A stretch of DNA of 64,000 bases, from the NCBI GenBank assembly GCA_030248195.1, contig JASAND010020557.1, positions 40,001 through 104,000 on the forward strand, read 5' to 3'. The notes beneath the pieces were generated by a model. That model searched no databases, was not told the DNA's origin, and worked only from the letters and a program-made list of their open reading frames with translations. The DNA comes from Trissonchulus latispiculum. Its lineage: Eukaryota; Nematoda; Enoplea; Enoplida; Ironidae. The position numbers were made by a program, and so were the translations under genes. Numbering within the stretch: position 1 is the first letter of the stretch; each line of letters starts with the position of its first letter. This document shows positions 1-12,111 of this stretch, piece after piece.

Positions 1-960
1 TTCTAACCTATAATTTTTCAGAGAGCCGACCTAATGGCAGAAACAAAAACAGGTACAAAACATTGATCTCTGGCTCTGTAGTGGATTTAAGATGCCCTGA
101 TTGCCGGCAATGGGACTATTTCATCCGAAACCGCTCATGAAACTGGAGATCATCGAGCACCGCCTAATAACTCAAGTTTGGGGTTGCTTCCACTCTCAAA
201 TGCCAGAATTTGTGGCTTGGTTGGTATTCATCCTGAAAATGGCCAAAAGGTTGGAAAATACAATATATGGCCATTAGGCTCACGTAACAAAATGCGGGCC
301 AGAATTTCAAATTTGTCGTCAACTTCCCTAATGCGTGTTTGTCTTCGGCCGGGCATAAAAGACCCATTTTGCCCTGCATTGTGCTAAAAATCCTTCGTGA
401 GATGCCCCTCTGGCCCAAGGCCAAAAAGAGAGATGGTCATTTTTCGAAGGAGAGGAGGAAAGGGTGGGAGTGTAAAAACCCATGCAAACATACACTTGAA
501 CGCTCGGGCCGCACACTCACTTTTCCAGAGAGTTGGGAGAGCTAAAATTTAAGAACGGCCACTTTCGGCCGTTCTAGTTGTGGACTCTGACTGGAGTTTC
601 GGAATTTTGAACTGAACTGACAGGAGGCTTGACAGCTCCCTGACAGCTCAGCCTTCGGACTTCTTCTTTGAGTTTAAGGTGGAAGCTCTATAAGATTTCT
701 GACACTTCTAGAAGCTTCCTATCTTCAGCAAACAAAAAAACGGGTCATTTTTGACCCGATGGTTAGTTGTGGACCAGAACTAATGATAATGGCGAATATG
801 CCCACAATGACCAACATTTTGATCAATTGCGTAGAACGAAAGTGGTCAAACTTTTATAAAATTTTGTTTACGCATAAACATCAGTGATGGAACCGGGTTA
901 CCTATGCTTTACCCTTTGACCCGGTAACTCGATTGGGCTTTGACTACCCGGTGAACCGTT
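1..960. repeat. Left-truncated third copy of the giant-LTR family
   Basis: This stretch is a diverged relative of the two long elements at 1931-7805 and 17367-23760. It enters from beyond the window edge. The best match is 600-730, where the order 'CTGACAG repeats, CTTCTTTGAGTTTAAGG, GAA/TTC array' parallels 6610-6740 and 22140-22260. Positions 236-430 have the same scattered GGCC motifs and the GGCCGGGCATAA block seen at 6370. Similarity fades after about 900, so the copy is broken or degraded on the right. It has no convincing coding sequence. Confidence 0.6.
682..718. promoter_or_regulatory. Degenerate heat-shock-element-like array in the third copy
   Basis: A GAA at 682 is followed by decayed units. 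Three perfect alternating units then occur at 5-bp spacing (TTC 706, GAA 711, TTC 716). The site occupies the same place in the element as the stronger arrays at 6690-6724 and 22217-22249. It looks like an eroded version of them. Confidence 0.4.
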
Positions 961-1930
961 TTTCCAGGGAATCCCAAAATCCATAAAAATTGTTTGATTT
1001 TCCCTAAGAAAACGGAATTTTTATTCCGCCTGGAGGCGGAATCATTGCTTCGGGTTTAGGTATTTAAAGCACATACAGGTTTGGAATACTGTCTCTAATC
1101 CCTATATTCATCATGTACGGCTTGCTCCTTTTTTTAGCCGGAGGGGGCCCAGAAATTTGTCAGCTCAAGAAGGTTTGTTAAAATTTCCATGTATGATATT
1201 TCCAGCGATTTCAAGTTGTCTATGTATTTTAAAGAGTTTTAAAAAACAGCAGGGGGGCTTTTTCAGCTTCAAGAATATTTAACTTATTCCCTCCGCTGCA
1301 AATTAAAATCGACCTTTTCAGTACAATTTACAACAGTACAAGTGCAAATTAGTTATACTCAGTTTTCTGAGATCAGACGTCTCCGTCTTTCATCGTGAAA
1401 CGTCACGCTTTCTTTTGGACTTCACTTTGGACTCTGGACATCATGGATTTACCGGAAGAAATTTCGGAAAACTTAAGGCTCTGCACAATGTCATACAGGA
1501 GCGGTGCGACGAGGTATGGCTTGTTCTGAAACAGATTTTATGTAGTAATGACATAGTAGTCAGCCCTGACTTAATATTTATTATATACAACAAAGGAATC
1601 AACAAAATGTTTATGAAACGCATAACACAAAGTTTTGTGAGAATTTTTCAAAATTCTCAGTGGTTCAATTGGATCTTGTCTCGATTAGCCCCCATCGTTC
1701 AAAATATTTATAAACGGACGAATTAAGCTAACATGTGGTATGGGCATGATATAAACCAAGCTGAGTTCAAATATAGCAAACTTTTTCGAATTAGATTTTT
1801 TGATTTGCGTGTGTGCAATCGTGCGCAGTATGTAATCCGGCTCCTGTGCGGAATATTGCCTCTTTTAGGGGCCAACTTGTTTGTTTTCATGCTATGCTCC
1901 ATCGTCACTCAGGAAAATACCTATGAAATG
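961..1930. other. Unassigned AT-rich sequence
   Basis: I recognise no gene here. There is a perfect 9-bp hairpin near 1025-1046 (ATTCCGCCT / AGGCGGAAT). One open frame of 103 codons lies at 1415-1726 on the plus strand, but it has no recognisable motif and may be chance. Confidence 0.4.
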
Positions 1931-4693
1931 TGTAATGAAGTGGCCAAGTTCAGGCTTCAGTTTCTTTCCACTAGAATTCCGTTCCGCTTTGGTCTAACAA
2001 GACTCTAACTCTGGGTGACAACCACTTCGAGAACACGGAAGGTCGGCACGTTTATCTGGAAGATAAACTTAGGCACTGGATCCTCAGAAGGTGGTGTGTC
2101 CAAAACTGAGAATTCCTTGCGGCCAACCTGGATCGGGGTCGTTATCGTGAGTCCGTTTGGCAGGGGTTGGGCTCCTGTTGATATCGTTAGCAAGCGGGGT
2201 CGACACTTGCTTTCCAGAGGGTGATTCAGTTCAGTAACAATGAACTTTGCTGAATAGATCTTGATTGGCAAATCAAGATCCTTAAACCGCAATGATGTCT
2301 TTGTAGGGATCAAGGGGTCAGATTACAATCACTTACTTCATCAGGGGTCAGATCCGGCTCCAATGTCTTGATCAGGATTAAGTGCCTTAGTTCAAGCGAC
2401 TGACTACAAGGCACTGCAGTTTATTATTAATAATAATAATGATAATAACAAGAGTTATAATTATAATGCGTACAGGGGACAAACAAGTATGAACAGTGCA
2501 GTGTGTGAGGTAAACAATAGACAATGACACAATTCAGATAAACAGATTACAGTTTGCCAGAGTTGCCAGTACTCGATTTACCCAGATTAATAGTTATAGA
2601 TAGGGACATGGTTTTGACTCTTTAACTCAATTCAGCTACTTCTTTCTTTCATCCTCTTGCGGTAAACTAACTAACTATTGAACCTATCACTAAACTCTAC
2701 TGTGCGGTCCCTATATGCTTGTGCTCGTGCTTTAAGTTAACACTCTTTGTCCGTCCTCCTTACCAAGGACAATATTATTATTATAATAATAATAGTAATA
2801 ATAACAACTACCGAAAAGGTAAAATTAACTAGTTTAAAGTGGTTAGTAGTGCAAGGTTCCGGTCTGTGGGTGAGCCCGAAATGCCAGTAACAATAGCACT
2901 TTCGGATGCTGTTCGGTCACCAAAGGATACACAAGGGTCGGTCCGGTTGGGGTTTCCTGGTCCGGTTATGGGATTAGTACAAGGTTTTACTTTAATCTGT
3001 TCTTTAAGTTCTTCTATACTTCCGAACAATTTGAACTACTGGATGGCTTAAGCCAGAGATAGGGGGATGACAACCCCCAATTTGGTAACAAAAGATGAGA
3101 CAATGATAGAACTCATTTTTGAATAGAATAGTAACAAAGTTCAGCTTGATGCAAGTAAAACCCAAGATTTCCAATGGTTATAAACAAAAATGCGCAACTG
3201 GTTTTAGGTCCCACAGATGATCCGATGCAATTCCCAATCTGTCTCTGCCTCAAAAGTCTATATCAAGCTCCGATTCAACTAGAGCACCTACACTGAGATC
3301 CGAATAATGTCCAATTCCAACTATATCTTGATTCCGATTGACTAACACTGGCTCATCGGCCTTCCAACAAATGACAGATAATACAGGACATGTCCTTAAT
3401 TGACTGATCAGAGATAGAGCTCGGCTAATTCAGGCAGGACTGATTTCGCTTCCGCACCTGAATCAAATGGGTTAAAACCTATTAGTACAAGTTATAGGTG
3501 CGGGATTCGAAACCAGCAACCATTACTCACATTTGTGGCTTTCTGAATATGAATTAGACTTGTAACTTGAGTTAATTGCGAAAACTTGAAATTTTGGCGA
3601 GTTTATCGTAGTTTTGGATGGTTTTGACAATATCACTGCAATAGAGATTAATTTTGGGCGAAATACCATTTTTCGGACAATTTCTTGCACTCTTGTGCAA
3701 GAAATTGTAGTTTCACCACGATTTCACCTTGCATAACTTGCTTCTGCGCAGTTCAACTCAGAAACGCAAAATTGGAACTTGGACAGATATTTATTTGTCT
3801 TGAAACGCGTGACGTTAATTTGTTCAGGCGTAATCGAGTCTAGGATCTTTCGTTTTCCAGGTCCGAACGAGGAAGGTGACAACTTCCTGCTTGTAACAAA
3901 CATTAACTAATTAGAAAAGAGTTAACACGCAGATTTGATAAAAGTACAGTAATTAGGTTTAAGATCTCCAATTTCCTGGGTCCTAAATGTGGAAGGTAAC
4001 AACTTCCTGCTTCAACAAGTATCGAACTTCGGAAACTATTTAATTCACGAACTTTGTTAATTTAGCATTCATTGGAAGATGGTTCCAGTAACTATCCATA
4101 ATACATACGTAACTAATTGTTATTTTATTTATTTCAGGTATATTATTGATTACTATTTGATATCAATTAAAACTACTGCTTTGCTGTTATTCATTATTGC
4201 CATTTGTGAACAATTATTGTAAACCAAGTTTGTAAGAACTGTCAGCTAAGCAAGGTTGATCTTTTACCCTTGCCGAACGTTGTATAACAGAATTTCGCTA
4301 GGTTTGTCTTTAAACACAGGCACTGACGTGAAATGGTGCCAGACCGTTATTGCGGTCATAATTGCGAACGAAACTTGAGTTGAATATGACTAAATCAACT
4401 GGAGATGGTAATAACGACATGTACCGGTTTTGAACTAAAAGAGATGACAGCTGTCATTATTACAAACGAATTATAAGTCGAGTATGGTTAATTTGACCAA
4501 AAATAGCAATAACAGTGTGTATTGATTTCAAACTAAAAGAAACGATGCTAAAAACTAAGAACTACCTCCATTATTGGTCTTACGTACTATTCTCATATGT
4601 TTTATGCGGAAATTGCGAAAATAATAGCTTTTGAGCAGACAATGTATCAATTTTGCATATAAAAATCAATTTGCTGGAGAGATTTCCTTCATG

Positions 4694-4740
4694 CGATTCG
4701 TCCGCACTCTTAACAAAGAGTGGCCTACGCGGACGAATTG
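4694..4740. other. Conserved two-part hairpin in copy A
   Basis: A 12-bp outer stem (4694-4705 with 4729-4740) encloses a 6-bp inner hairpin (ACTCTT / AAGAGT, loop AACA). The same structure stands at 20098-20144 in copy B. The one outer-stem difference (C to T at 4739) keeps a G-T wobble pair. That suggests structure is preserved at the RNA level, though two copies are thin evidence. Confidence 0.6.
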
Positions 4741-6030
4741 AGGATATCCAGATTCAGACTGATAAGGACCTAATACGGGGTCCCCGGGACCCTAGGTCCG
4801 GACCTCATCTGCATATTCGCTATTTAGGACTTAAACCTAAGTTACCTACATAATCATGCATTCGCAGGCTTCCAGACATACACACAAGATTTATCAGCTA
4901 AAACTACGTTACCTACTATTATTTTCCTGCGCACTACATGAATCTTGGCATACCTTTGATGCTTCACACATACCATATGCACAGTCAGTTATCATGCATT
5001 TAGACTGTCAAATTCCTAACCATTATTATTAATTGTACCTCATAAACTTGCAGCAATCATATATACATTACCACATCACAGATAACCTAATACTTAGTTA
5101 CGTAATCCTATTTCTTAGCTAAACAAAGTTCATACAGCATTTTAATACATATTGGGATTGCTATTTAAGGACTGTTTATACCGCACTTACACAACACTTA
5201 TACAAACACTTAAACCGTCAACTAAAAACAGTTATGCTACATTCATAGCACATTTGTGCTTCATTCAGACTAGAATACATATCTTAATAATATTAACTGC
5301 TACTTTAAAGAAATTTTGTTGAGATTTTGATGCGAGTTTTAGGGTTTTAAAACTCGACTTTTAGCGCAGAACTTTGACCAATTAAGTAGAATTTCGGTAG
5401 AACTTTGTAATTTTGGAAAGCCGTGTGAGTAATGATTGCCAAGCTATCATTACTAAACAATAATTAATCTAACTACTGGGGAAGCCGGTCATCCCCCCCG
5501 GAAACGCTTGATAATTAATAATTAAAAGGTTGACCAGTTATTTTTAAAAGCTGATTTAGAGTTAGTTTCACTTTTAGAACGCCTACTAATTTTGACGCTG
5601 AAATAAAACAAAATACAGACAGCGATTTTTGGGCTTAACAAAGCCATGATTGAACAATATGGCCGGCAACTCCTAGTTGCCGGCTGTGGGGTGAATATAC
5701 CTATTACTAACTTAATATTCTAGGGTCGTAGCAAAGGGACCCTCTAAATTCAGGGGTTGGAGTCCCCACTTAATAATCCCGAAATCTACTTTGAAAACCC
5801 CAAATTTAGGCCAAAAAGGGCCTTATTAAAAATGGTAAAAAAGGTTGGTCGTGGCTTGACCGAAAAATACAAATAGAAATAATAAGAATAAATGAAATAA
5901 AGAGAGGCGGAGGTCAACAAACCTCGATGGCAAGAGGGTGTCGGATATAAAAACAGAAACACAAAAGTAGGGGCAATTCTCAAGACCTCCATCGAACAGG
6001 AGGGGTTTACATGAGCTGCTCCTTTATCTT

Positions 6031-6055
6031 AAATAATAAAATAATAATAATAATA

Positions 6056-6095
<40 letters not shown>

Positions 6096-6105
6096 ATGAA
6101 ATAAA
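6031..6105. repeat. (AAT)n microsatellite inside copy A
   Basis: About 20 AAT/AATA units occur here. The equivalent place in copy B (about 21600-21640) is short and irregular, so the tract grew after the copies separated. Confidence 0.85.
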
Positions 6106-6345
6106 AATGGCCAGAACGGCCTACGCATGCTATGGAAATTAAAATTCTGTCCTTTGGCCCAAGATACTGATAAAAAATGTGGCTCACAGGCCCAAAAATG
6201 CATAAAATCTGGCCCCATTGGCCTTTGTAGAATGTGGAAAAATTGGCCCGAAGGTCTCAAAAAGTCATGCATAAAAACGGCCAAAAGGCCTTCAAATATA
6301 ATTAAAAAATTGGCCAGTAGGCCTCCCAAAAAATAGGGCTACAAC
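6106..6345. repeat. Array of GGCC-loop-GGCC palindromes (copy A)
   Basis: Six or more irregularly spaced units have the form TGGCC-N4/5-GGCC, for example with loops AAAA, CATT and AGTA. Each is a small hairpin whose loop differs from unit to unit. The array recurs at 21645-21865 in copy B and, degraded, at 236-430. Confidence 0.6.
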
Positions 6346-6689
6346 AAGGGCCGGAAAAATGCTGGCTTGGCCGGGCATAACAAACCCAAAAGGCCCCTGA
6401 AATAATGTAGTGTTCGTGTTATAAACTCAATCTCTTTTTCTCTGACCAGTGTGGGTCAGAAAAAAGTCCCTATGCGTCCTAACCAGGGAAGGTGCGTTGA
6501 ATTCCCCATGCAATGACAATTGCACTGGAGAACGCACCAAATGGGAGGGGAAAGCAACCTCTCTCGGCTGCAACTCAACGAACACTGAGTGAAACGAAAA
6601 TTTTTGGGACCGAGCTGACAGTTTTGCTGACAGCTCGGTGACAGGTCATTAGCGAGTTCGGCGCCGGACTTTTCTTTTTATTTTAAGGC

Positions 6690-6724
6690 AAAGCTTCTAG
6701 AAAGTTCTAAAACTTTCTAGAAGT
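6690..6724. promoter_or_regulatory. Heat-shock-element-like array (copy A)
   Basis: Alternating units stand exactly 5 bp apart: AAA 6690, TTC 6695, GAA 6700, TTC 6705, AAA 6710, TTC 6715, GAA 6720. Five of the seven are perfect. The HSF-binding consensus is inverted GAA units at 5-bp spacing, and three suffice. It sits at the same place as the stronger array in copy B. Function is inferred. Confidence 0.6.
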
Positions 6725-7805
6725 TTGCCACCTTTTGCACTTGGGGTGCAGCGGCGGGCTGATCCAGCTGGCCACGGAGGGTCAAAATTAATGAGATTTT
6801 AAAAGTATTGCCCTCCAACTGACCCTTTTTTGATATATTTCTGGTCCTGAAACTTGGCAAAATTTTGCAAAACTTTCTTTAACACATAAACGCAACCAAA
6901 GGGACAATTTTATGAAATTTTAGAACTTTAACTAATTATTGAGCGAATTGCATAATTTTCAAGAAATTACAAATTACATAATTGTATAATACATACGTAC
7001 GTACATCCATCTACCTACTTTTCATTATGATTTTATTATTAATAGAGGGCAACTGCCCCCTTCTTGTCATGACTTGGGCCGTAAAGTACCTTAAATTTCA
7101 TTTTCCTCCTTGTTGGCTTTGTCTTCGGCCAAAAGTTCAAGGGGAAGACAACTGTTAGGCCCTAGAAGAAAGAGGCCTAGAAGAATAGAGAAAGGGAAAA
7201 GGAGAAGGAAAAAGGTTTGACTTAAGTCAAACGAAAACAGAAAACCTTTTTAGAACACTCCTTTTTGGAGTGTTAAGATTACGAAACGAAAACGTAATCT
7301 TTATAAAAAATTTTTCACTTATAACTTTCTTAATTTTGGAAGTTGAAAAATCGGGTTTGAATTTTTAGAATCAGCACCAAATGTTCTTTCATATGAGCCC
7401 AAGTCATGTTAACAACTCCGGTTATTAGGGGATAGGTGACCGAATTAATCCTTCTTTTACAACTTCTGGACTAATATTGTTAGTAGATTAAGCATTATTT
7501 AAACTTAATTAAGCTTAAAATCGTAATTGAGACTAAGATTTCTGCCTTAATTGAGTGAAAACCTTGAGTCCTATTGAAGAATTTCACTTAACTTTGAGTA
7601 CTGGACAACTCTGGCTAGGCAAACATAAAATAATCTATACAATTATTGCTTGGACATTTATTAATAACTACATTCAACATTAATGGTCGTTGATCTTCTT
7701 CACAAATCCATGGCATAAGCGTTCTTCTTCGCAGATTGATTGATTTTGACCATTTTTCGACCATTTTAGCAGATTTTAACCTCAGGTTTTACTAATTCCA
7801 TTACA

Positions 7806-8775
7806 CATGTATTTACTCTAGTTTTATGAAAGCTATTAAAGAAAGACTGCAGCATTTTGTAAAATAATGCAGAAATTTGTTGTCAAAAATCAATAAATTA
7901 TCCGCTTGCAAAATGTTGCAGTGTCTCACATGAGTTTTTACATAGGTTCAACGTTGTTGCCCAGTTTATTGTAGCCGCAGGCATAATGGCGAAATGTGTG
8001 GCATAATTTCTGCACAGAAGAATGCGATTAAAAACAGGTTTCATCCCAGAATGAGATTGAAAAACTTTTTATTATCGGTAAAGTGATTGTATGCGCATCG
8101 TCTGCAATATCTATTTCATCAGAAACCATTTCAACATTGAACAGTTCGTTTATACTTTGCTGATGTACACTAATTCTCTATTAGGGCGCTCCTTTGACCT
8201 TAAAATCTTTTGCGTCTCATGTTGCCCACATGGTTAGAAGGTGGCAGCAGCTTTAAAATTTCAGTATGGATGTTTCGCGTGACAGGGACACTGACAGACG
8301 GCTGGCCTTTAGTAAAACTATAGTACCAGACTTTCGTTTCTTGCATATTGCCAGAGATCGAATGCTGATCATTTTTGAGTGTGGCACATGAGACGGTCTA
8401 TTCCCACCACGACAAGTTTACACTAAGAAGATTCAAATTGAAATTTTTTGTTGACATTTAATCTATAGGCCAGACATATGCAGGAGGTGATGTTCTGGGA
8501 GGGGGGGTGAACTGGCGGCCTGAAGGCCGGAAAACAGGATTTTTTCGATTTTTTGCCCAAAAACCGGAAAAGTTCGGATTCTGGGGGTGAGGGACATCTC
8601 TGGGGGGGGGAGGTCGAGGTTCTGGGGGTGAGAACGGTTGGCATACTCTGCCTTTGAACAAAATATTTTATTGTTATTTCTGCTGAAGCCGGAATGTGCA
8701 GTCAGATTAGCTTTTGAGTACGCTTCACTGCAGTGTGCTGATTATTGTTGGGATTGACTCTAACTAAATTCTATG
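7806..8775. other. Unassigned sequence with first copy of a dispersed repeat
   Basis: Positions 7948-8248 match 13616-13908 plus 15556-15650 in direct orientation, sharing the 'GTTGTTGCCCAGTTTATTGTA' start region and 'GCGTCTCATGTTG' near the end. The minus strand of both copies contains a similar short peptide stretch around 'DEIDIAD', so part may once have been coding. I do not recognise the family. At 8490-8640 the sequence is G-rich on the plus strand, with several runs of seven or more G. Confidence 0.45.
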
Positions 8776-9034
8776 TAGCAAACTTAAACTGGACCAAAAT
8801 AGTGGACTTTGTAGAGAATTTATTATTAAAGTTAAGTCTAACAATGTATATATTTCTGAAAGTTCAGAAATGAGAAGTTTCAAAAATTTCAAAAATTTTT
8901 AAAATTTTGAAATTTCAAATTTTATAAACTTTGGAAACTGTGGGTAAAGAATTAATAAACGAAAATTATTCAAGTTTGGTATCAAATTAAGGATCTCGTT
9001 CAGGAGAACGCGACTATGTATCAATTATGCGAAT
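8776..9034. repeat. Left arm of a large diverged inverted repeat (outer part)
   Basis: This region matches 13190-13345 in inverted orientation. Shared pieces are ATGTATATATTTCTGA against TCAGAAAATATATACAT, a run of AAATTTC/TTTTGAAAT, and TTTGGTATCAA against TTGATACCAAA. The arm resumes at 10261-10440 after a nested TTAA-flanked element. Confidence 0.55.
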
Positions 9035-9038
9035 TTAA

Positions 9039-10256
9039 GGGTGGGGGTCACTTTTTTGCCGATATTTCGACCATCTCCGATTTTGCTCATTTTCACATAT
9101 TTTGAAGTCCCCGTGGGTCCGCGAAACAAGACAAGAGCGTTTTTCGAAATATTGCTTTTGTCGTTCTGTACAGGCGCTCAAAGTGACCTCGACATGTGTT
9201 AAACATAGGAAAATGAAAAAGTTACTCTAAAAAGTTTGTGGCAAAAAATTTTTTCGCTGTATAAGAGTTAGAGCTCTGAAACCTTTAAGGTTAACCTTAA
9301 CCTTAACCAATTAAGGACATATTGTAGAGTGCAGCTATCTCCTCTGAAGTGATTCTGTTGAGTATTGGATTTTTGTCGAATTTTTAAAGTCAGAATTTTG
9401 GAAAATCGGACATTTTTTGGACCATGAAAAACACGACCTACGGTACTCTTTTGCTTGTCCTGAACGATTGGCAAAAGCTACAGAAACGGCCAATAGATAG
9501 TTGCTCTCTACGCATAAAACCACGTCTTAGGAAAGTACTCGCATGTTTCTATCAGCTACAGTAAGCTCAAAACACTTGCCACAAAAACACAAATTTTGCT
9601 AAAAATGGCCATTTTTTATACTTTTCACATTCTTTTGATAATTTCTCACTCATTATGTGGTAAAAGATCACCAATCTTGGCAGATTAATTAATATATCCA
9701 TGTCTGTCGCATAGTGTGGCCAAAACAAATGCGTCAATATTGAACATGACTGCTGTGGCGGCACATTTGATCTTTATAGGTGAAAAATGCCTGTTTTAAA
9801 ATTTTTCCAAATATAGGCAAATTGGGTATCAATCGATAGCTAACGAAACGAGGAGCAACTTTTCTCATAGAACAATGCGTCTAAAATGTTTTCTTTGCAA
9901 GATAAAACGAGTTAAAGTTATACTGGGAAGTCCTGCAAGGTTAGGTCAGTGCATCACTCAAGCATGCATTATGAACGCCTGGATAGCTGGCCTTGAGCCA
10001 CGTCTGCACTTAAATACTACCTTAGTAAAGGCTTTAATTTGGTGTATCGGTTAACCCTGTTTTCGGTCGCGTGTGGTCTCCACCTGATCTTGCAGGGCTC
10101 ATCACCGGAATTTTCAAGTTTTATGGCTTTGAACTCTGTCACAGTTTGATTTCGAACGCTAATATTCTAAGTTATTTTTGAGAACATATGGGGGCATATT
10201 ATGTGTGAAAATGAGCGAAATCCGTGACTATCAATTTTTGACCAAAGTGCCCCCCC
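9039..10256. mobile_element. Non-autonomous DNA transposon flanked by TTAA (1.2 kb)
   Basis: TTAA lies on both sides (9035-9038 and 10257-10260). The termini are inverted: GGGTGGGGGTCACTTT on the left matches the complement of AAAGTGCCCCCCC on the right. Inner end sequences GCTCATTTTCACA and TGTGAAAATGAGC also pair. TTAA duplication is typical of the piggyBac group, but the ends here are not classic piggyBac. No transposase reading frame exists. The element interrupts the left arm of a larger inverted repeat, and the other arm (around 13160) shows the uninterrupted site. The left end recurs alone near 15830-15895. Confidence 0.7.
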
Positions 10257-10260
10257 TTAA

Positions 10261-10440
10261 GGCGGCAGGTGGGTACTGCTGGCCCATATCCCGAAAAATA
10301 AGGTTGCTCTGATGATCGCTACAAGCTTGGACTCATTTGAAAGTTGTCATCGAGCTGACTAAAAGTATAATTGGGTTATCGCTCAAAAATGCTGTCTGCG
10401 AACGTTATCCCTTTTTAAACAATAAAAATGAGTAATTTGG
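10261..10440. repeat. Left arm of the large inverted repeat (inner part)
   Basis: It pairs with 13000-13160 in inverted orientation: CCCATATCC followed by a ...AAGTTGCTCTGATC-like stretch, and a GAGCTGACTAAA-like stretch. Together with 8776-9034 it shows that 8.8-13.35 kb was once a foldback-type element that later took several insertions. Confidence 0.55.
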
Positions 10441-10452
10441 ACACTTTGGGAC

Positions 10453-10708
10453 GGTTTAATTGAGGTTAGCGAAGGCTGTGAGCTGAATCAAGTCAAGCCA
10501 TAATTGCAAAGTTTTGCGTCTCAGTGCCCCTCAAAAACGCCGCCGCGTCGGTTCCGTTGAAGTTTGTTTAAATTAGCTTTTTTTACGCATGCGTAAAGAT
10601 CCAAAGCTGCTATTTTGCATACTTGTGTATAATGAAGATACTCAAAATAGAGCACTACGGCTTTACTTAGCTTTACTTTACTTAGCCTTCGCTAGCCTAA
10701 ATTAAACC
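10453..10708. mobile_element. Small inverted-repeat element (MITE)
   Basis: The ends pair over about 25 bp: GGTTTAATT..GTTAGCGAAGGCT on the left and AGCCTTCGCTAGCC..ATTAAACC on the right. The centre holds a near-palindromic ACGCATGCGT. A longer related stretch (about 10525-10835) recurs in inverted orientation at 45163-45470, and a fragment recurs at 15660-15720. No coding capacity. Confidence 0.6.
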
Positions 10709-11045
10709 CTCCACAAGTGTCGAAATTACTAGTTGTTTTGGTTTTACCCTTAAATGCGTAAGCTATTTTACCGACATTAACGCATAACCGGGGTCAATTT
10801 GACCCAACACTAATCTTAGCTTCGTGGAGCATACTTTGCTGCTGCAATGCTCATAAAAGTCTCAGAATACCTTGGCAATTTACTGGAAAACCTATAATTT
10901 CTATCCAGTCTTTGGAATAGCAGCTGAAAACAATTTCTAGTCAAACTGTCAAAGCTCAGGCACCTATGGCGAACAGTCAAAATAGCAGTAGTTTTGAATC
11001 CCAAAATCATCTCGCAATACTATTGCTGATAGGAAAACAACTTAA

Positions 11046-12016
11046 GGTGGTGATTCCTTTTGGAGACATCCACTTTGAACCCTTATTACTCATTTATTAC
11101 TTGCGGTTAAGAAGCCATTTTTAGACCAAAATGGAGCTTAACATTTAACTTTCTAATGAATGCAATGAAACTAAATTCCGATTTCGAAAACTATTTTACT
11201 GGATTTTCGAAGTACTTTAATTTTCCAGACTTTTTGCAGACTAAAGTAAATTTTTTCGTGAGACATCGGCTACATAATTCGAAACCACTCCCAAATAGCT
11301 GGGGACCCTTTTTAATTATCATGAAATCACTCTTCGTTATGAAGAAATTAGCTAAAATGTTTGCGCGAGCTGGATTTTGCCTACTTTTCCCAAATTTAGA
11401 AAGCGGCCACTTTAGCTAGAATGCAGCAATCGGGGCAAATAAAAAAGGATTCCTGGGTATTTTTGTGTAAAACACGTCTAGTAAGTGGTAAACCTCTAGC
11501 TTGCATAGTAAATGCTCCACAATCGCCGGAAAAAATTTGGTCATGTTTTTGAAAAAGCTACATTTTTTATGATAGCAGCTCACGGGTTAGCAGTTAAAAG
11601 ATAATCATGCCTCGGCTAATCGGCCTCGACGAGACCTTCAAATCGACACCCTTAATTAAAGTTTACGGCTTGCGCAGCTCATGAAATCGTGGATTATTTG
11701 ATTTCTGCAAAAATGACAAGTGCCAAAATAAGAAAATCGGCTATATCTCACACTAGAAAAGAGTTAGAAAGTTGCTTCCAAAAGCAAAAATGTAGAGCTC
11801 AACGAGACCTTTCAAATGAGAGTAGTCACTACTATGCAGCTGCTAGTAACTGTCAGAAATTGCCAAAACCGTCCTGAAAGGAAATCTCGAAATATTGAAG
11901 CTGGATTGCGCGGAGGGTGTTAGACCACCAAATAAACTTATTTTGGAAAGTTTCATCAAATTTCATTTTGGCTTGAGCCGTCAACCAACAATATGTGCCC
12001 AAAGAAAATCACCACC
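11046..12016. mobile_element. Non-autonomous DNA transposon flanked by TTAA (0.97 kb)
   Basis: TTAA stands at 11042-11045 and 12017-12020. The terminal inverted repeat starts GGTGGTGATT and is followed by CTTTTGG or TCTTTGG. The right-hand 340 bp recurs as an inverted partial copy at 44681-45040, which also begins directly after TTAA. Two short open frames inside (11156-11419, 11689-11877) resemble no transposase. This is a different TIR family from the 9039-10256 element. Confidence 0.75.
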
Positions 12017-12111
12017 TTAAACACCCTTTTAGAAGCAATTCCCACTGTTATACAATTCTTACCACAAAGACTTAGGAACCTACGGAATTGGCCAGTTAGG
12101 ACAGTTCTACC

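Larger units (their letters stand above)
1931..7805. mobile_element. Copy A of giant LTR-like element (probable solo LTR, 5.9 kb)
   Basis: The element begins TGTAATG and ends CATTACA, a 7-bp inverted repeat opening TG and closing CA as LTRs do. It is colinear with copy B over its whole length, with clear divergence. Matching blocks include the 'GAAGGTGGTGTGTCC' region (2090 and 17524), the tRNA-T-arm-like block (3515 and 18890), a long hairpin (4694 and 20098), the GGCC array and the GAA/TTC array. The flanking tetramers are AATG and CATG, so a target duplication would carry one mismatch. No long reading frame is present. The two ends share no direct repeat, so it is not a short-LTR element with a large insert. 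Orientation is not fixed. Confidence 0.75.

Noticed and set aside
9286..9308. Telomere-like CCTTAACCTTAACC
   Set aside because: Only three units; it does not match a standard telomere repeat array and lies inside a TTAA-flanked element.
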